Source of the DNA: JAIYDJ01 sp031398695
GTDB taxonomy: Bacteria > Pseudomonadota > Alphaproteobacteria > Rhodobacterales > Rhodobacteraceae
Direction of reading: 5' to 3'
DNA: 22,257 bases
Assembly (NCBI GenBank): GCA_031398695.1
Contig: JANNNU010000042.1
Span: forward strand, 1-22,257
Both the position numbers and the translations under genes were made by a program. Below the pieces are notes generated by a model. That model saw only the letters and a program-made list of their open reading frames with translations. It searched no databases and was not told the origin of the DNA. Below, in pieces: positions 7,337 to 14,710 of the stretch (positions are counted from its first letter, which is position 1; each line of letters starts with the position of its first letter).

Positions 7337-10047
7337 GCCGGGCGGCAACAGCGTTGCAGCGTGTGATCCGACTGCGTCTGATCTGGGTGTTGACGCTGCT
7401 GGTGATGGTGTTGCAGCCGGTCGCGGGGGTGTCGCAGACCCCCCCCGCGGCTCCTTCGGTCGACGCGACCGGCGCCATCGTTCCCGCGACGCGACCCGAT
7501 GCGGCGGTATCGGGTGACGGCGTTTCCGGTGGGGGCGTACCTGGAGGTGGCGTGCCAGGGGGCGGCACCCCAGCGACCCGGCCCGCATCGGGAGGCGGCG
7601 TGTCGGGGGGCGGTGTTTCCGGCGGCGCAACGCCCGGTGGCGCGTCGGCGACCGCTGCGCCCGGTGCGCTCGATTACGTCGCATGGGAAGCAACGGCGGT
7701 GCGTGCCGAAGCCGCCACCGCGAACGGCGACACCACCGACGAGGCGCTGGAGTTTCTGCGCGGCCAACTGGTCGACTGGCGTGAGGCGCTGCTGGGCGCG
7801 CAGAATGCCAATGCGGCGCGGATCGCGACCTTGCGCACGCAGATCGCCGCGCTGGGTGCCGTGCCCGCCGAGGGCGAGACAGAGGCCGAAGAGATCGCGA
7901 CGCGGCGCAGCGAACTGACGCAGCAGTTGGTGCGGTTGCAGGCCCCGGGCATCGCCGCCGAGGAAGCCTACAGACGGGCCGACGGCCTGATCCGCGAGAT
8001 CGACAGGGTGTTGCGCGAACGGCAGGCCAACGAATTGTTGCAGCTTTGGCCGGCCCCGATCAACCCGACGAACTGGACGGCGGGGCTGGGCGCGTTTTCG
8101 CAGCTCGCCGTGGGATTGTGGGACGAAACCGACGCCCGGCTGGCCGGGACCGCGGCCCGTGCGGAACTGGTGGACAACCTGCCGCTGATCCTTTTGCTGA
8201 TCGCCTTTGCGATCGTGGTGCTATGGCGCGGGCGCGGAGTCATCGATGCGCAGGTCGGCCGTCTGTTGCGCCACGCCACGGCGCGGGGCGCGCGGATCTG
8301 GAGCTTTCTGGCCTCGCTCGGCCTGATCGTGGTGCCGATGCTGGGGGTGATCGCGCTGTCGCTGGCGCTGGAACTGACCGGTGTGCTGGGCGAGATGGGC
8401 TTGCGGCTGGCGCAGACACTGCCGATCATCGCTTTTCCGTTCTTTGCCGCGCTGTGGCTGGGGGGGCGGGTGTTTCCGGTCCACACCTCGGCACAAGACA
8501 ACACGCCGCTGATTGAAGAGCGGCGTGCCGAAGGCCGCATCCTGACGACGTCGTTCGGGGCGCTGGTTAGCGTCGATGCGTTGCGGATCGTTGCGTTCGA
8601 GCCGTTGCGGCTGTCGGACGCGGCGGTGTCGGTGCTGAGCTTTCCGGTCATCGTGGTCGCGGGCTTGCTGCTGTTTCGCATCGGGCAGGTGCTGTTGCGC
8701 CAGGCGCAGGCCAGCACGATGCCCGACGGCCCCGCCTTTCAGGAGCGCATGATCGGGTTTCTGGGACGCGCCGCCATGGTGGTTGGGGCGGCCGGACCGG
8801 TTCTTGCGGCCGTGGGATATGTGCCGGCGGCGCAGGCAATGATCTATCCGGCGGCGCTGTCGCTGGGTCTCGTGGGGCTGTTGTTCGTGGTGCAACGTCT
8901 GATCGGCGACATCCACGCGCTGGTGATGCGTCTGGACGAGGCAGATCACGACGGGCTGGTTCCGGTGCTGGCGGGTTTTTTGCTGACGCTGGCGACGCTG
9001 CCGTTGTTCGCCTTGATCTGGGGGGCGCGGTGGGACGATCTGACCGAATTGTGGACCCGGTTCCGCGAGGGGTTCATGCTGGGCGACACGCGGGTGTCAC
9101 CGACCGATTTCCTGATGTTCGCGGTGATCTTCGGGTTCGGCTATGCGTTGACGCGGGTGTTGCAGGGGGCGCTGAAGGCGTCGGTCCTACCGCGCACCGG
9201 GCTGGACCAGGGCGGGCAGACGGCAGTGGTGTCGGGGCTCGGCTATGTCGGGATCTTCCTCGCCGGGCTGGTGGCGATCAACTCGACCGGGATCGACCTG
9301 TCGGGTCTGGCCATCGTGGCCGGTGCGCTGTCGGTCGGCATCGGTTTCGGCTTGCAGAACATCGTGTCGAATTTCGTGTCCGGTATCATCCTGCTGATCG
9401 AGCGTCCGGTCAGCGAGGGCGACTGGATCGAGGTCGGTACGACGCAGGGCATCGTCAAGTCGATCTCGGTCCGATCGACGCGCATCCAGACGTTCGACCG
9501 AAACGATGTGATCGTGCCCAACACCGATCTTGTGGCGGGGCGCGTGACCAACTGGACGCGCTACAACCTGACGGGGCGGCTGATCGTGCCGGTCACCGTG
9601 CCCTTCACCACCGACAGCCGCAAGGTGGAGCGTCTGCTGCGCGAGATCGCCGAAGCCCAGCCGATGGCCATCCTAAATCCGCCGCCGCTGGTGGTTCTGA
9701 TGGGCTTCACCGCCGAAACGCTGCAGTTCGAAATCCGGGTGATCCTGCGCGACGTGAATTTCAACCTGTCGGTCCGGTCCGAGATCAATCACCAGATTGC
9801 CGAACGGTTTGCGGCCGAAGACATCTTCCTGACCAACGCCCACCGCGACTTCGTGCAAAAGCAGGCGGATTTGGCGGCCGGGCTGGCACTGGAGGAGGCC
9901 GAGTTGCGCGCGCACGAGCGGGCGGTCACGGCGCTTCTGGGCCCGTTGCCGGCCGATGCCGACGAATTTCCCGATCCGCTGCGTCCCGGCTTGGGTCCGC
10001 ACACGCCAGACGAGACCGATCACAGCCCCGAGGTGCCACGCGGATGA
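7333..10047 (+). CDS. DUF3772 / MscS-family mechanosensitive ion channel
   Basis: A 904-residue large MscS-type channel. In order: a signal peptide-like N-terminus (residues 1-36), a low-complexity linker of VSGGG/VPGGG pentapeptides (about 63-104), a helical periplasmic region with the DUF3772 signature IDRVLRERQ...LWPAPINPTNW (about 215-255), many membrane helices (about 280-620), the pore helix region ALSVGIGFGLQNIVSNFVSG (about 667-687), the beta domain with ERPVSEGDWIEV and VIVPN, and a soluble C-terminal domain ending in a charged tail. It should sit in the inner membrane with its N-terminal domain in the periplasm and open on hypo-osmotic shock. Its ATG overlaps the cysK stop and its stop overlaps the next start (both ATGA), so it is the middle gene of a coupled operon. 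Confidence 0.93.
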   Translation: MSRAATALQRVIRLRLIWVLTLLVMVLQPVAGVSQTPPAAPSVDATGAIVPATRPDAAVSGDGVSGGGVPGGGVPGGGTPATRPASGGGVSGGGVSGGATPGGASATAAPGALDYVAWEATAVRAEAATANGDTTDEALEFLRGQLVDWREALLGAQNANAARIATLRTQIAALGAVPAEGETEAEEIATRRSELTQQLVRLQAPGIAAEEAYRRADGLIREIDRVLRERQANELLQLWPAPINPTNWTAGLGAFSQLAVGLWDETDARLAGTAARAELVDNLPLILLLIAFAIVVLWRGRGVIDAQVGRLLRHATARGARIWSFLASLGLIVVPMLGVIALSLALELTGVLGEMGLRLAQTLPIIAFPFFAALWLGGRVFPVHTSAQDNTPLIEERRAEGRILTTSFGALVSVDALRIVAFEPLRLSDAAVSVLSFPVIVVAGLLLFRIGQVLLRQAQASTMPDGPAFQERMIGFLGRAAMVVGAAGPVLAAVGYVPAAQAMIYPAALSLGLVGLLFVVQRLIGDIHALVMRLDEADHDGLVPVLAGFLLTLATLPLFALIWGARWDDLTELWTRFREGFMLGDTRVSPTDFLMFAVIFGFGYALTRVLQGALKASVLPRTGLDQGGQTAVVSGLGYVGIFLAGLVAINSTGIDLSGLAIVAGALSVGIGFGLQNIVSNFVSGIILLIERPVSEGDWIEVGTTQGIVKSISVRSTRIQTFDRNDVIVPNTDLVAGRVTNWTRYNLTGRLIVPVTVPFTTDSRKVERLLREIAEAQPMAILNPPPLVVLMGFTAETLQFEIRVILRDVNFNLSVRSEINHQIAERFAAEDIFLTNAHRDFVQKQADLAAGLALEEAELRAHERAVTALLGPLPADADEFPDPLRPGLGPHTPDETDHSPEVPRG
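7519..7644 (+). repeat. Gly-rich pentapeptide-coding repeat in the channel gene
   Basis: About eight degenerate 15-base units encode (V/T)(S/P)GGG and close variants, residues about 63-104 of the channel protein, interrupted once by ATRPAS. Codons vary between units (gtg/gta/gtt, tcc/tcg/cca/cct), so the repeat is conserved more at protein than DNA level. It forms a flexible tether between the signal peptide and the DUF3772 domain. Confidence 0.75.
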
Positions 10048-10760
10048 CCGATCTTCTGTTCCGATCCGATGCCTATCTGGCCGAGGCCGCGGCCGTGGTG
10101 ACGGCGCACACCCCCGAGGGCGGGCTGGTGATCGACCGCAGCATCTTTTACGCGACCGGCGGCGGTCAGCCCGGCGACAACGGGCATCTGGCGTGGTCCG
10201 GCGGCCGTCTGGCGATTGCCACCGCGGTCAAGGTCGAGGGTGGCGGGATCGCACTGGTTCCGGGCGAGGCGGCTGCGATGCCCCCGGTCGGGGAGCGCGT
10301 GGTGCAGCATCTGGACTGGGCGCGCCGCCATCGGCACATGCGGATGCACACCGCACTGCATCTGCTGTCGGTCGTGATCCCGCGCCCGGTCACCGGCGGG
10401 CAGATCGGTGCCGAGCGGGGACGGCTCGATTTCGACATGGAAGATCCGCCGGACGATGTCGACGCGTTGAACCGTGCGCTGAACCGGATGATCGAGGCGG
10501 ACCTGCAGGTGACCGAAAGCTGGATCACCGACGCAGAGCTTGACGCCAATCCGGGGCTGGTCAAGACGCTTTCGGTGAAGCCGCCGCGCGGGCAGGGACA
10601 GGTGCGGCTGATCGGGATCGGCACGGGCGAGGCGCGCATCGACTTGCAGCCCTGCGGCGGCACCCATGTGCTGCGCACCGGCGAGATCGGGCGGGTCGAG
10701 ATCGGCCGGATCGAGAAGAAGGGGAGGATGAACCGGCGCGTTGCGCTGCATCTTCTTTAG
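10044..10760 (+). CDS. Alanyl-tRNA editing protein (AlaX type)
   Basis: A 238-residue stand-alone editing domain related to the second half of alanyl-tRNA synthetase. It has the glycine-rich motif YATGGGQPGD (36-45) of the AlaX-M class and both zinc-binding parts: His102 and His106 in MHTALH, and Cys204 and His208 in CGGTHV. It would hydrolyse Ser-tRNA(Ala), and perhaps Gly-tRNA(Ala), in the cytoplasm, preventing serine-for-alanine misincorporation. The ATG overlaps the channel stop by 4 bases. Being in one operon with cysteine synthase, which consumes a serine derivative, may link editing to serine level, but that is speculation. There is no aminoacylation domain, so it is not a truncated AlaRS: the length is normal for the family. 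Confidence 0.93.
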   Translation: MTDLLFRSDAYLAEAAAVVTAHTPEGGLVIDRSIFYATGGGQPGDNGHLAWSGGRLAIATAVKVEGGGIALVPGEAAAMPPVGERVVQHLDWARRHRHMRMHTALHLLSVVIPRPVTGGQIGAERGRLDFDMEDPPDDVDALNRALNRMIEADLQVTESWITDAELDANPGLVKTLSVKPPRGQGQVRLIGIGTGEARIDLQPCGGTHVLRTGEIGRVEIGRIEKKGRMNRRVALHLL

Positions 10761-10835
10761 ACCCGGCCTGTACCGGAGCCGCCTTTACCCCATCTCGATT
10801 ACCCCAACTTGATCGGCGTCCGGTCGAAACCGCCA

Positions 10836-11741
10836 TCACGCCCAGACCAGGTGCTGTGCCGCCACTTTGCGGATGGCGCTGGTCAGGGGCGCCAGAGCCT
10901 GCGCGGTCAGCCGCGCGAATTGCCAGTGCAGGGTGACATCCAGCGGCTGACCGGGGGACAAGTCGACCAGGCGGCCCGCACGAACGTGGTCGGCGACCAG
11001 GAGATCGGGGTTCACGCACCAGCCAAGGCCCGCGAGGCACGCCTCGACAAAGGCCTGAGATGAGGCGATTCGGTGGGTTGGCGGGGCCGGGCTGGTCGGA
11101 CAGCCCTGACGGGCCAGCCATCGGGTCTGCAGGCTGTCGTTTTCCGAAAAGGTCAGGGCGGGGGCGTGCGACAAGGCCTCCGCCAAGGCCTGCGTCATTA
11201 CGCGCGGCAGGGTGACATCCGCAAGCCAGCGGGCGATGTAGGCCGGGCTCGCCGTGGCGCGGTACCGCAGCGCCCCTAGGGGGACGGTGTCGCACCCTTG
11301 CAGCGGGCCAGGGTGGGCGGTGATTGCAGCAACCACCTCGCCGCGCGTCAGCAGGTTTTGGCTGGTGTCCTGATCGTCGATCACCAGATCGAAGAGGTAG
11401 CCCGGCGTTGCCGCCAGCGCCGGGATCACCCAGGTCGCCAGGCTGTCGGCATTGACTGCGATGCGCAGGATGCCCTGGCGCTGCGACAAGCGGGGCAGAT
11501 CGCGCGCAAGGTCAGAGTCCAGCAGCACCAGCGTGTCGTAATGCCGGATCAGGCGCAGGCCGGTCTCTGTGGCGGTGCAGGGCTTGGCGCGGCGGATCAG
11601 CAGAGTGCCGACGGCATCCTCCAGCACCTTGAGCCGCTGCGAGATTGCAGATGACGTGACATTCAGATCGGCCGCCGCGAGATCGAAGGACCCGCGCCGG
11701 TGGATGGCAGCAAGAGCGGCAAGGTGGGCGGGATCGAGCAT
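10836..11741 (-). CDS. argP: LysR-family regulator of ArgP/LysG type
   Basis: A 301-residue LysR regulator. The N-terminal winged helix (about residues 8-60) contains GSFDLAAADLNVTSSAISQRLKVLE, with the ISQR form typical of ArgP (IciA)/LysG; the rest is the effector-binding domain. Members of this group sense arginine or lysine and activate the exporter gene argO/lysE. The neighbouring divergent gene encodes exactly that exporter, starting 122 bases away, which supports the assignment. No strong ribosome binding site is seen before the ATG at 11741-11739. It converges on the AlaX gene with a 75-base gap in which I see no clear terminator. Confidence 0.9.
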   Translation of the reverse strand: MLDPAHLAALAAIHRRGSFDLAAADLNVTSSAISQRLKVLEDAVGTLLIRRAKPCTATETGLRLIRHYDTLVLLDSDLARDLPRLSQRQGILRIAVNADSLATWVIPALAATPGYLFDLVIDDQDTSQNLLTRGEVVAAITAHPGPLQGCDTVPLGALRYRATASPAYIARWLADVTLPRVMTQALAEALSHAPALTFSENDSLQTRWLARQGCPTSPAPPTHRIASSQAFVEACLAGLGWCVNPDLLVADHVRAGRLVDLSPGQPLDVTLHWQFARLTAQALAPLTSAIRKVAAQHLVWA

Positions 11742-11863
11742 CAGAGAAAATGCACCGGATCAAGAAAGATTAACTGGATTGAACGGCGCGCACCGGGATA
11801 GGTCAAGGCAAAACAGTGGTCGTCCGGCTCAGGCAGACGGCGGCGAACAAGCGGAGGCGGGGC
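11742..11863. promoter_or_regulatory. Divergent argP/lysE intergenic control region
   Basis: 122 bases between the divergent regulator and exporter genes. It is richer in A/T than its flanks, as around TCAAGAAAGATTAACTGGATT, which would suit LysR-type T-N11-A binding sites. A TTGAAC (11779-11784) could be a -35 for lysE, but no good -10 follows at normal spacing, as expected for an activator-dependent promoter. Site positions are not resolved by eye. Confidence 0.45.
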
Positions 11864-12466
11864 ATGATCGAGGCGGCGGTACATGGATATCTGGTGGCGG
11901 TTAGTCTGATCCTCGCCATCGGGGCACAGAACGCGTTTGTGCTGCGACAGGGTCTGCGGCGCGAACATGTCGCTGCGGTGGTGGCGGTCTGCGCACTGTC
12001 GGATGCGTTGCTGATCGGCGCGGGGGTGGCCGGGTTCGGCGCGGCACAGGCGCTGGTGCCGTGGCTGGGAGACGCGATGCGCTGGGGCGGCGTGGCGTTC
12101 TTGATGGTTTATGGCGCGCTGCGGTTTCGTGCGGCGCTGCGGGGGGGCGAGGCGCTGAAACCCGCAGCGGGGACTTCGGTGCCATTGCGGCAAGTGCTGG
12201 CGACGAGCCTGGTACTGACCTGGGCCAACCCGCATGTCTATCTGGATACGGTGGTGCTAATGGGGTCGATCTCGGCCCAGTATGTACCATGGCGCGGCGT
12301 GTTCGCGGTGGCGGCTGCCTTTGGGTCGCTGTCGTTCTTTGCGGCGCTGGGGTTTGGCGCGCGGTTGCTGGCGCCCGTCTTTGCGCGCCCGGCGGCGTGG
12401 GTCTGGCTGGAGGTGGGGGTCGGGATTACCATGTGGGCGATCGCGCTGGGGCTGGCGCTGGGGTAG
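11864..12466 (+). CDS. lysE: LysE/ArgO-family basic amino acid exporter
   Basis: A 200-residue membrane protein with the family hallmark LILAIGAQNAFVLRQGLRR near its N-terminus, the conserved TWANPHVYLDTV segment in the middle and about six hydrophobic segments, of normal family length. It would export lysine and/or arginine across the inner membrane when peptides raise their internal level. ATG 11864 was chosen because GGAGG (11853-11857) lies 6 bases upstream; the longer frame from 11816 lacks a site. The divergent ArgP/LysG-like regulator is the expected partner and activator. Substrate (Lys, Arg or both) is inferred from the family. Confidence 0.92.
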   Translation: MIEAAVHGYLVAVSLILAIGAQNAFVLRQGLRREHVAAVVAVCALSDALLIGAGVAGFGAAQALVPWLGDAMRWGGVAFLMVYGALRFRAALRGGEALKPAAGTSVPLRQVLATSLVLTWANPHVYLDTVVLMGSISAQYVPWRGVFAVAAAFGSLSFFAALGFGARLLAPVFARPAAWVWLEVGVGITMWAIALGLALG

Positions 12467-12488
12467 ACGGGGGCTGTCTGCCCTCCCG

Positions 12489-12514
12489 CTGGGCGTGCGG
12501 CCCAGTCACCTTTT
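12489..12514 (+). terminator. Possible terminator after lysE
   Basis: CTGGGC (12489-12494), a 5-base loop, then GCCCAG (12500-12505) make a perfect 6-bp stem, followed after 5 bases by TTTT (12511-12514). The position, 22 bases after the lysE stop, is right; the displaced and short T-run makes it a weak candidate. Confidence 0.4.
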
Positions 12515-12578
12515 GGGACGTTAATAGACAGTGTATCGGGGGTTGTGTTCGCAGGTGGGCTGGGGTTTTGTCCGCAGC

Positions 12579-13475
12579 ATGACGGCGCAGACCGACCTTG
12601 GCCGCCCCATCGAAGGGGCGTTGTGGATGCTGGCCTGTGGGCTGTGCTTTGTGTGTCTGACGGGCATCGTGCGGTTCATCGGCACCGATTTGCCCGCGGC
12701 GCAGCAGGCGTTCTTGCGGTTTGCCTTTGGCGTGCCGCTGCTGGTTCCGGCGCTGGTCGAGATGGCGCGGGTCGGAATGCCGGCGGGGGCGTGGCGGCTG
12801 TTTGGCTTGCGCGGGGCGGTGCATGTGGTCGCCGTGATCCTGTGGTTCTATGCGATGGCGCGGCTGCCCGTGGCCGAGGTGACGGCCATCGGATACCTCA
12901 ACCCCGTCGTCGTGATGCTGGGCGGGGTTGTGCTGTTCGGCGAGCGGTTGGGCTGGGTGCGGGCCGTGACGGTCGTGGTTGCCCTGCTGGGGGCAGTCGT
13001 GGTGCTGCGGCCGGGCCTGCGCGAGGTGACAGAAGGCCATCTGGCGCAGGTGGGGGCTGCGTGTTTCTTTGCGGGCAGCTATCTGCTGGCCAAGCGGCTG
13101 GTCGGGCTGGTGCCGGCCGGGCTGGTGGTGTCGGTCCTGTCGGTGACGGCGACGGTCGGGCTCTTGCCGTTCGCGCTGGCCGTGTGGCAGCCGGTCAGCG
13201 TGACGCAAGCGGCGTTGCTGGCCGGGACGGCGGTTCTGGGCACGGGCGCGCACTATGCCATGACGCGGGCCTTCGCGGCGGCGCCGCTGGCCGTCACGCA
13301 GCCGGTGACGTTCCTGCAGATCGTGTGGGCCAGTCTGCTGGGCTGGCTCGCGTTCGGCGAGGCGGTGGACCCGTGGGTTCTGGCCGGGACCGCGCTGATC
13401 ATCGGGGCGATTTCGGTCAGCACGCTGACCGAGTGGCGGGCCAACCGGGCGGCGGCGCTAGTGCCGGAGGTCTGA
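12579..13475 (+). CDS. EamA-family (DMT superfamily) transporter
   Basis: A 298-residue protein with ten hydrophobic segments arranged as two repeated EamA domains (about residues 10-140 and 150-285). Typical features are GALWMLACGLCFVCLTGIVRF at the first helix, the AIGYLNPVVVMLGGVVLFGERL end of repeat one, and TFLQIVWASLLGWLAFGE in repeat two. It resembles the RarD/RhtA-like drug/metabolite exporters of the inner membrane; the substrate is unknown. ATG 12579 was chosen because the family begins shortly before the first helix; the frame opens at 12531 (GTG), adding 16 residues, and neither start has a strong ribosome binding site. It follows lysE after a probable terminator, so it is likely transcribed on its own. 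Confidence 0.88.
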   Translation: MTAQTDLGRPIEGALWMLACGLCFVCLTGIVRFIGTDLPAAQQAFLRFAFGVPLLVPALVEMARVGMPAGAWRLFGLRGAVHVVAVILWFYAMARLPVAEVTAIGYLNPVVVMLGGVVLFGERLGWVRAVTVVVALLGAVVVLRPGLREVTEGHLAQVGAACFFAGSYLLAKRLVGLVPAGLVVSVLSVTATVGLLPFALAVWQPVSVTQAALLAGTAVLGTGAHYAMTRAFAAAPLAVTQPVTFLQIVWASLLGWLAFGEAVDPWVLAGTALIIGAISVSTLTEWRANRAAALVPEV

Positions 13476-13480
13476 GTGTT

Positions 13481-13512
13481 GCGCGCGCTGCGCCAACAGC
13501 GTGCGCCGGTTT
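13481..13512 (+). terminator. Likely rho-independent terminator after the EamA gene
   Basis: Bases 13481-13490 and 13497-13506 form a 10-bp GC-rich stem with one G-U pair and a 6-base loop, followed by CGGTTT. It begins 6 bases after the EamA stop and separates this gene from the tail-fibre gene. The T-run is short (3), so termination may be partial. Confidence 0.5.
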
Positions 13513-13573
13513 AAGGCGGGATTGACGGGTTGTGCGTAGCGTTCGGGGCCAAGGCGCATCCCGGAGGTTCCCC

Positions 13574-14698
13574 ATGCCCGACCAAACGACGATCCTGTCT
13601 CTGCCGCTGATCCTGCCGTCGCAGGCGCAAAAACATGTCACGGTCAACGAGGCGCTGCGTCTGCTGGATGTGGTGGTGCAGCTTTCGGTGCAGGACCGCA
13701 CGCGCACCGCGCCGCCCGCGTCGCCCGCCATCGGCGCGCGGCACATCGTGGCTGCGGGGGCTGCGGGTGCGTGGTCCGGGCAGGCGGGTCGCGTGGCGCT
13801 GTGGGAAGGTGCGGCCTGGGCCTTTATCGCGCCGCTGACCGGCTGGCGCGCCTATGTCGAGGCCGAAGAGGCGCTTGCCACCTTCGATGGCGCGGCTTGG
13901 GCGACGCTGGCCGACGGGGCGCTGGAGTTGGGGCAGTTGGGCATCTCCGCCACCCCGGATGCCACCAACCGGCTGGCCGTGTCGTCGCCTGCCATCTTGC
14001 TGAACCACGCCGGGGCGGGGCATCAGGTCAAGATCAACAAGGCAGCCGAGGCGAACACGGCGAGCCTGCTATACCAGTCGGGCTTTTCGGGGCGCGCGGA
14101 GATGGGGCTGGCGGGAACCGACGACTTTTCAGTCAAGGTCAGCGCGGATGGCAGCAGTTTCGTGACCGCGTTGCAGATCAACCGGACGAGCGGGCAGGTT
14201 GCCCTGCCTGCGGGTGCTGCGGTCAGCGGGCTGATCACCGGCACGGCCGTGGTGACCAGCACCACCGACGTCACGGCCGGGCGTTTGCTGACCACGGTGG
14301 CCGGACCTGCACAGGCGTTTCGGCGCGGCAACGTGCTGGGCACGGTCAGCCAGTCTTCGGGGGTGCCGACCGGCGCGATGATCGAGCAGGGCAGCAACGC
14401 CAACGGCCGCTATGCGCGGTTTGCCGACGGCACGCAGATCTGCTGGCACAACCTGACTGCGCTGCCGGCGGCGACGACGGCGGCGGGCAGTCTGTTCGTC
14501 GGGACCGAGGCGACCTGGACCTTTCCGATCGCCTTTGTCGCGGCCCCATCCACGTCGGGCGCGGTCACCTCGACCAACCCGCGCTGGCTGAACCTGCGCC
14601 CCGGTGGCACGACGACGGCGCTGGCGCGGGTGTTCTCGCCGACGTCCGACGCGATGGCCCTGACCGCCGCGGTGATGGCTGTCGGTCGGTGGTTCTGA
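13574..14698 (+). CDS. DUF2793 tail-fibre-like protein, orphan
   Basis: A 374-residue protein. The N-terminal 90 residues match DUF2793: LILPSQAQKHVTVNEALRLL, then an AAGAAGAWSGQAGRVALWEG strand-rich part. The middle is Ser/Thr/Ala-rich beta-repeat sequence. The C-terminal part has NANGRYARFADGTQICWH (about 275-292), a motif common at the tips of phage tail fibres, and ends in VGRWF. ATG 13574 has GGAGG 6 bases upstream (13563-13567). No other phage gene is near. In Rhodobacter capsulatus a DUF2793 tail-fibre gene lies away from the main gene-transfer-agent cluster and contributes to the particle (recalled from the literature), so this may be the counterpart. A cell-surface adhesin or prophage remnant are alternatives. 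It is not obviously damaged: frame and length are intact. Confidence 0.85.
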   Translation: MPDQTTILSLPLILPSQAQKHVTVNEALRLLDVVVQLSVQDRTRTAPPASPAIGARHIVAAGAAGAWSGQAGRVALWEGAAWAFIAPLTGWRAYVEAEEALATFDGAAWATLADGALELGQLGISATPDATNRLAVSSPAILLNHAGAGHQVKINKAAEANTASLLYQSGFSGRAEMGLAGTDDFSVKVSADGSSFVTALQINRTSGQVALPAGAAVSGLITGTAVVTSTTDVTAGRLLTTVAGPAQAFRRGNVLGTVSQSSGVPTGAMIEQGSNANGRYARFADGTQICWHNLTALPAATTAAGSLFVGTEATWTFPIAFVAAPSTSGAVTSTNPRWLNLRPGGTTTALARVFSPTSDAMALTAAVMAVGRWF

Positions 14699-14710
14699 CG
14701 CCTAGGCGTC
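14697..14710. terminator. 14-base perfect palindrome spanning two convergent stop codons, possible bidirectional terminator
   Basis: GACGCCTAGGCGTC includes the last two bases of the TGA of the tail-fibre gene (14696-14698) and the whole TAG of the FAH gene (14702-14704 on the minus strand). In RNA from either strand it could form a 5-bp GC stem with a CTAG-type loop. No T-runs flank it, so its role in termination is uncertain. Confidence 0.4.

Noticed and set aside
7519..7644. CRISPR-like or intergenic tandem repeat
   Set aside because: The repeats keep the reading frame, encode Gly-rich pentapeptides, vary at silent positions and have no unique spacers; they are part of the channel gene.
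9030..10043. In-frame extension upstream of the AlaX gene suggesting a 576-residue fusion protein
   Set aside because: The upstream part is the shifted frame of the MscS channel, is Arg/Gly/Asp-rich and matches nothing; AlaX begins normally at 10044.
14697..14710. Recombination or attachment site next to the orphan tail-fibre gene
   Set aside because: No integrase, tRNA gene or second copy of the sequence was seen in the window; the palindrome fits a convergent gene end better.
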